From assembly GCA_900320245.1 (NCBI GenBank), contig ONRP01000031.1, positions 1 through 47,522 of the forward strand: a stretch of 47,522 nt of DNA. Reading direction: 5' to 3'. The DNA comes from an uncultured Prevotellaceae bacterium (GTDB lineage Bacteria; Bacteroidota; Bacteroidia; Bacteroidales; Muribaculaceae). Shown here one piece after another: positions 42,000 to 47,522 of this stretch (its first letter is position 1; the number at the start of each line of letters is the position of its first letter). Under the pieces are notes generated by a model. That model saw only the letters and a list, made by a program, of their open reading frames with translations, ran no database searches and was not told the origin of the DNA. Position numbers and translations under genes: made by a program.

Positions 42000-42524
42000 A
42001 TGGAAGGAAATTACTGTTACCGATATCCGCATCCCGCCGTGACCACCGACTGTGTCGTGTTCGGCTACGACGGATTAAGGCTCAACGTGCTGCTCATCGA
42101 GCGCGGCGGCGAGCCGTATCTGGGCTGCTGGGCATTTCCCGGCGGCTTCCTGAACATCGATGAAGATGCCCCGGACGGTGCCCGTCGCGAACTGCTCGAG
42201 GAGACGGGCCTGCAAGTGAGCAACATCGAGCAGTTGGGAGCCTTTGCGACACCCGACCGCGACCCGCGCGAGCGCGTCATCTCGATTGCCTACTTCACCC
42301 TCACACGCGTGCAGGAGGTCCTGGGGGCCGACGATGCTCGCACGGCACGCTGGTTCCCCATCGGCGAACTGCCACCGCTGGCCTTTGACCACCAGCAGAT
42401 GTTCGAGCAGGCCCTGCAACGCCTGTCCGACTGCCTGAAACTCAAGACGGGCAACTTCTTCAGCGGGGACTTCTCCTATGAGGAAATCGACATGATCTAC
42501 TTTGCCACGCTCACCAAGCGATAG
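42000..42524 (+). CDS. Nudix hydrolase
   Basis: The 174-residue product has a full Nudix box (G49 x5 E55 x7 R63-E64-L-L-E67-E68-T-G70-L) inside PGGFLNIDEDAPDGARREL, and an N-terminus HPAVTTDCVVFGYDGLRLNV typical of the ADP-ribose/NrtR-like subgroup. It hydrolyses a nucleoside diphosphate linked to another moiety; ADP-ribose is likely but not shown. Last gene of the five-gene operon starting at 38856; strong terminator at 42551. Confidence 0.92.
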   Translation: MEGNYCYRYPHPAVTTDCVVFGYDGLRLNVLLIERGGEPYLGCWAFPGGFLNIDEDAPDGARRELLEETGLQVSNIEQLGAFATPDRDPRERVISIAYFTLTRVQEVLGADDARTARWFPIGELPPLAFDHQQMFEQALQRLSDCLKLKTGNFFSGDFSYEEIDMIYFATLTKR

Positions 42525-42550
42525 AGGCAAGAAACATTGTTAACAGATGT

Positions 42551-42587
42551 AAAATTCACGGTATTTCATTGGGATACCGTGAATTTT
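42551..42587 (+). terminator. operon terminator after Nudix gene
   Basis: AAAATTCACGGTAT pairs with ATACCGTGAATTTTT around a 9-base loop; it ends in a T-run. Confidence 0.88.
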
Positions 42588-42643
42588 TGTTAAATTACGG
42601 TCGGTTTATGTCCTAAAAGTATGTTGTAAAACATATTTTGCAC

Positions 42644-42651
42644 TATTTTTG
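42644..42651 (+). promoter_or_regulatory. -7 box of the candidate noncoding RNA
   Basis: TATTTTTG matches TAnnTTTG, with TTG 17 bases upstream (42624-42626). No ORF of note follows before the terminator at 42772. Confidence 0.55.
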
Positions 42652-42801
42652 CACTGGTTTTTCATGGTAATAGTTTTTAAGGTTAGGAAAATCCGAGTGT
42701 CGTGAGACAGTTGTATTTTCGAGAATGTTTAAGGTTTATGTTAATGGTATTAGAAGGTTAATTAGTTAAGCAATCCCCGACGTGAGTCGAGGATTTTTTT
42801 T
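42652..42801 (+). ncRNA. candidate small noncoding RNA (about 140 nt)
   Basis: A TAnnTTTG box (42644) and an intrinsic terminator (42772-42801) bracket about 140 bases with no credible ORF. Two hairpins carry the same GUGA tetraloop: TGTC-GTGA-GACA (42698-42709) and CGAC-GTGA-GTCG in the terminator (42778-42789). The rest is A/U/G-rich with recurring AAGGTTA strings. This layout fits a stand-alone small RNA, such as a 6S-like RNA or the Bacteroidales-1 motif described for this order; I cannot confirm either. It accounts for most of the gap 42525-42858. Confidence 0.55.
42772..42801 (+). terminator. terminator of the candidate noncoding RNA
   Basis: AATCC-C-CGAC pairs with GTCG-A-GGATT around GTGA, followed by a run of eight T. 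The last T bases and G also form the TTTG -33 box of the next promoter. Confidence 0.88.
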
Positions 42802-42829
42802 GCATCTTACCAATATATCATTAACTTTG
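42799..42829 (+). promoter_or_regulatory. promoter of the DUF3298 pair
   Basis: TTTG (42799-42802), a 19-base spacer and TAACTTTG (42822-42829) match the consensus exactly, 29 bases before the ATG at 42859. The -33 box lies in the T-run of the preceding terminator. Confidence 0.8.
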
Positions 42830-42858
42830 CAGTCACAACACTAAACAAATTACTGACT

Positions 42859-43707
42859 ATGAACAAGAATCCCATTTTCGCCCTGTTGGCTGTGGCCATC
42901 ATCATGATGTGCTCGTGCGGTGGCAATGCCCCCGGCAGCAAGAGCAGCAAGAGCAGCAGCGACAGCACGCTGTGCCAATTCAGCAACATCAAGTATGAGA
43001 AGATGTTCTCCTACTGCGATGACGACGGCGACACGCTCTACTTCGACAACTCCTTCACCGCCCTGTGGCCCGAGGTCATCAACGGCAAGCCCTGCGAGGC
43101 GCTCCAGCAGGCACTGTTCCGCTCCATGACCGACAGCGCCCAACTCAACCAACTGGATAAAGTGGTCGACTTCCTGCTCAATCCCAGCAATTACACCGAG
43201 GTCGATGCCAAGCGACTCGTGCCCGTCAAGGCCGTCAGAAATGATGAGAACAAACTCTCCACCAGCGAAGTGAAGATCATCATGGAAAACATGACCGACC
43301 GGCTGCTCACCTATCGCCTGTCCACCTATTCCTATATGGCGGGAGGAGCCCATGGCATCTATGCCAACAACTATGCCACCTACGACCTCAAGACCGACAA
43401 AGCCATCGTCCTGGACGACATCGTCGCCGACACCGCCCTGTTGCGCACCATTACGCTCACGGCCATCAAGCAGGCCTATGATTACGACAAAGATGACCTG
43501 TTCTTCCCTGACAACGGCTTGCTGCCGCTGCCCCGCGACTTCTGGCTCGACGGCTCGGTGCTGCATGTCGTCTATCAGGTCTATGAGATCGCCAGTTATG
43601 CCCAAGGCATGATCGACGCGCCCATCTACCCCTACATGCTCAAGCCCGAGCAGATAAAACGTCTGTACACCCCTTATGGCTTGGAATTGTTGGAATTGAC
43701 AGAATAA
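42859..43707 (+). CDS. DUF3298-domain lipoprotein
   Basis: The 282-residue product has a lipoprotein signal (MNKNPIFALLAVAIIMMCSC) and a Ser/Lys-rich spacer. Residues about 40-140 are a DUF4163-like part (ALWPEVINGKPCEALQQAL); 150-275 are DUF3298 (YMAGGAHGIYANNYATYDLK, LPRDFWLDGSVLHVVYQVYE, then IYPYMLKPEQIK), as in RsiV-type lysozyme-binding anti-sigma factors and related periplasmic proteins. There is no membrane anchor or sigma partner here. Followed 23 bases later by a diverged paralogue. Confidence 0.9.
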   Translation: MNKNPIFALLAVAIIMMCSCGGNAPGSKSSKSSSDSTLCQFSNIKYEKMFSYCDDDGDTLYFDNSFTALWPEVINGKPCEALQQALFRSMTDSAQLNQLDKVVDFLLNPSNYTEVDAKRLVPVKAVRNDENKLSTSEVKIIMENMTDRLLTYRLSTYSYMAGGAHGIYANNYATYDLKTDKAIVLDDIVADTALLRTITLTAIKQAYDYDKDDLFFPDNGLLPLPRDFWLDGSVLHVVYQVYEIASYAQGMIDAPIYPYMLKPEQIKRLYTPYGLELLELTE

Positions 43708-43730
43708 GCAATCACTAAATCAACTGAGTT

Positions 43731-44564
43731 ATGAACAAGAAAACTCTCATGGCGCTGGCTATCTCGTCACTGGCATGGATAGCATCAGCATCGGGCCAAA
43801 TAACGTTAAACAACATGTGCCAGTTTTATCAAAGCCAGCAATCCGTCATCATACAATATACCCTGGACGGAATGACTGCCTACGACAAAAACTCTATCCA
43901 AGCCATGTGGCCCGTTATGCTTAATGGTCAAGATTGTGTCAGCCTGCAACGGGCGCTCATCGAGGAAGTGACAGGAAAGGATGATATCAGTGACATAAAT
44001 CAAGCGATCAATTACTTCCTGTACACCGATATTGAAGGGAACAAGCATAATCTAGGCAAAGATTGCAAGTTGGTTGAAGAGGCCTCCCTCAATGGCCAAA
44101 GTGTCAACATATCAACGCGTATAATCAAACTCCAGGACATCAATAGCCGCTTTGCCACATTCCACATCTTTTATAACGACTATTATGCCGGAGCAGCACA
44201 TGGTCTGTTTGCCAACGACTACCTGACTTACGACATGTTACTCAATAAAGTGGTAACCCTTGATCAAGTTGTCAACGACATGAATGCACTCCGGCCCATT
44301 ATTCTGGATGCCATCACCGAGCAATTAGGTTATACATCAGAAAACCTCTTCCTGCCCGAGGACGGACTCCCTCCTGCCCCCTCAAGTTTCTACTTTGAAG
44401 ACGGCGCCCTACATGCCGTTTATCAGCCCTATGAGATAGCCAGTTTCGCTCAAGGCTCTATAGACGTCACTATCTATCCCTATATGGTGGAAAACAAGAC
44501 TAATCTCATCTACCCATATGGATACATGTTAATGGAAGCATCCAATTTTATTGACATGTACTAA
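43731..44564 (+). CDS. DUF3298-domain exported protein (paralogue)
   Basis: The 277-residue product has a signal peptide (MNKKTLMALAISSLAWIASA) without lipobox and the same layout as the upstream gene: AMWPVMLNGQDCVSLQRALI, then YYAGAAHGLFANDYLTYD, FYFEDGALHAVYQPYEIASF and IYPYMVENKTN. It is a clear tandem paralogue but noticeably more AT-rich in codon use, with many more Asn and Ile, implying old divergence or a separate origin. It probably shares the promoter at 42799. Hairpin terminator at 44592. Confidence 0.9.
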   Translation: MNKKTLMALAISSLAWIASASGQITLNNMCQFYQSQQSVIIQYTLDGMTAYDKNSIQAMWPVMLNGQDCVSLQRALIEEVTGKDDISDINQAINYFLYTDIEGNKHNLGKDCKLVEEASLNGQSVNISTRIIKLQDINSRFATFHIFYNDYYAGAAHGLFANDYLTYDMLLNKVVTLDQVVNDMNALRPIILDAITEQLGYTSENLFLPEDGLPPAPSSFYFEDGALHAVYQPYEIASFAQGSIDVTIYPYMVENKTNLIYPYGYMLMEASNFIDMY

Positions 44565-44591
44565 TACATTAAAAATCAATGGTTTGCACTG

Positions 44592-44616
44592 AAATCGAAA
44601 AAAATTTCGATTTTTT
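44592..44616 (+). terminator. terminator of the DUF3298 pair
   Basis: AAATCGAAA pairs with TTTCGATTT around AAAA, followed by T bases. Confidence 0.75.
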
Positions 44617-44628
44617 CTCACAAAATCC

Positions 44629-44659
44629 TTTGTCAATTCAAAATCTTGCAGTACCTTTG
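44629..44659 (+). promoter_or_regulatory. promoter of the tRNA-Asp locus
   Basis: TTTG (44629-44632), a 19-base spacer and TACCTTTG (44652-44659) match the consensus exactly. It lies 43 bases before the broken tRNA and appears intact. Confidence 0.8.
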
Positions 44660-44701
44660 CAGTCGCTTTGGAAAAGAAATGCTCCTTAGCACTCACATGT
44701 T

Positions 44702-44752
44702 GGTGTGTTAGTTCAGTTGGTTAGAATACCTGCCTGTCACGCAGGGGGTTCG
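44702..44752 (+). pseudogene. truncated tRNA-Asp (GUC), 3' part missing
   Basis: GGTGTGT-TA-GTTCAGTTGGTTAGAAT gives a normal acceptor 5' strand and D-arm; CCTGC-CTGTCAC-GCAGG is the anticodon arm with GTC at 44736-44738. After GCAGGGGGTTCG the sequence departs from any tRNA: no T-stem pair and no ACACACC acceptor partner. About 7 bases of the variable loop/T-stem also seem lost. With its promoter intact, a truncated transcript could still be made. Confidence 0.75.
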
Positions 44753-44777
44753 GCTGGTTGCCCATTCTTTTTATGCA

Positions 44778-44816
44778 CACAGGGGCCTGCCCGGTGATAC
44801 CGAGCAGGCCCCTGTG
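44778..44816 (+). terminator. long GC-rich hairpin after the broken tRNA
   Basis: CACAGGGGCCTGC (44778-44790) pairs perfectly with GCAGGCCCCTGTG (44804-44816); an inner CGGT/ACCG stem fills the loop. It could stop transcription from the tRNA promoter, though no T-run follows. Between it and the heptamer repeat (44817-44893) I see no gene. Confidence 0.55.
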
Positions 44817-44893
44817 CGTTAACGACAACGCCACCACGCCTGTGGTGACAGGAGGCAAAGCCACAGCGCCAGCAGGCAAAAAAGCGGATGCCT

Positions 44894-44928
44894 CTCTAAA
44901 CCCTAAACCCTAAACTCTAAACCCTAAA
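44894..44928. repeat. telomere-like heptamer C(C/T)CTAAA x5
   Basis: Five tandem 7-bp units (CTCTAAA, CCCTAAA, CCCTAAA, CTCTAAA, CCCTAAA) immediately upstream of the GH97 terminator. Like the GTTTTAA array at 2467, the unit is 7 bp. Confidence 0.9.
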
Positions 44929-44929
44929 C

Positions 44930-44961
44930 TTCGAGTCCCAGGCACTTGCCCGGGACTCGAA
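44930..44961 (-). terminator. terminator hairpin of the GH97 gene
   Basis: TTCGAGTCCC pairs with GGGACTCGAA over 10 bp with a further CCC-like extension. It lies 4 bases after the stop of the GH97 gene on the minus strand. The arm sequence equals a tRNA T-loop/T-stem string, possibly debris of the broken tRNA-Asp. Confidence 0.7.
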
Positions 44962-44964
44962 TCA

Positions 44965-47154
<2,190 letters not shown>

Positions 47155-47244
47155 TCAATTTATATCATTTCAACGTCGCTAAATTACAAAAAAAACCGAT
47201 ACACCACCTCAACCTCCCCACAAAATCACCCATCCAACCCAGTC

Positions 47245-47382
47245 TCTCCAGCCCGTCCGGTTGGTCCAGCCCGTCAGGTGCGTGGCGTTGTCAACGCCAC
47301 GTACTGGACAGCGCAGCCAAGCCGCCAGCACGGTCTCCAGTTCATCCATTCTCTCCAGCCCGTCCAGTTAGTCCAGCCCGTC
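47245..47382. repeat. 31-bp direct repeats and inner hairpin between GH97 and rRNA
   Basis: TCTCCAGCCCGTCC-type 31-bp copies lie at 47245-47275 and 47352-47382, differing at a few positions. Between them CGTGGCGTT-GTC-AACGCCACG (47281-47301) is a perfect 9-bp hairpin. The motif CCAGCCCGTC recurs four times in all. The gap 47137-47398 has no gene. GH97 transcription must start here, but no clear -7 box was found. Confidence 0.75.
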
Positions 47383-47398
47383 CAGCCCATGGGGCAAC

Positions 47399-47438
47399 AA
47401 AAAAAACGAGGGAGCCGCTCTTTACGAACGACTCCCTC
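47399..47438 (-). terminator. rRNA operon terminator
   Basis: GAGGGAGCCG pairs with CGACTCCCTC (47408-47438). On the minus strand a T8 run follows. It starts 3-4 bases after the 5S 3' end. Confidence 0.88.
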
Positions 47439-47441
47439 TTA

Positions 47442-47522
<81 letters not shown>

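Overview
The window reads as a chromosomal segment of a Bacteroidales bacterium, of Prevotellaceae or Muribaculaceae type. Most of it is GC-rich and gene-dense. The evidence is a set of Bacteroidetes-specific families (DUF3256, DUF1573, DUF5689, BspA-type leucine-rich repeats with type-9-like C-terminal tails, GH97, a TonB receptor with a carboxypeptidase-like N-terminal domain) and repeated promoters of the phylum's TTTG-N19/20-TAnnTTTG type. Genus cannot be fixed from the sequence alone.

Layout. 1-2440: the end of an unknown gene, then an AT-rich secreted-protein gene bracketed by a 17-bp duplication of a tRNA-Leu 3' end and by the tRNA-Leu itself, looking like a small acquired island. 2550-12010: a minus-strand block with exodeoxyribonuclease VII (xseA/xseB split by tandem repeats), DUF3256, an M48 lipoprotein protease, an Mrp-type ATPase, trmB, and two large BspA-like proteins carrying dockerin repeats and a cohesin-like domain. 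12070-15510: pckA and slyD, separated by repeat-rich DNA that holds a GxxExxY nuclease-like gene in a cassette with terminal inverted repeats and flanking 56-bp direct repeats. 15670-22620 (plus strand): a subtilisin-like protease ending in a dockerin, a triplicated 55-bp promoter repeat, an RlmL-like methyltransferase, a membrane protein, pdxB and rubrerythrin.

22930-33510 (minus strand): a GYF-domain membrane protein, an AAA ATPase, a LytS/LytR-like two-component pair, and a three-gene export/uptake operon (TonB receptor, DUF5689 lipoprotein, endonuclease/exonuclease/phosphatase enzyme). 33720-38670 (minus strand): SemiSWEET preceded by a Phe-rich small ORF and a terminator, a tricorn-like S41 protease and a DUF2059-like protein. 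38850-44570 (plus strand): two DUF1573 proteins, meaB, a lipoprotein and a Nudix hydrolase in one tight operon, then a candidate noncoding RNA and two tandem DUF3298 paralogues. 44700-47522: a broken tRNA-Asp, a heptamer repeat, a GH97 alpha-glucosidase-like enzyme, and the 3' part of a 5S rRNA that marks the end of an rRNA operon on the minus strand.

No CRISPR array, integrase, transposase or phage structural gene was seen. The most interesting signals are the GxxExxY cassette, the tRNA-Leu and tRNA-Asp lesions, the Phe-rich leader before SemiSWEET, the small noncoding transcription unit at 42.65-42.80 kb, the promoter-carrying 55-bp repeat, and the clustering of dockerin/cohesin-like surface proteins.
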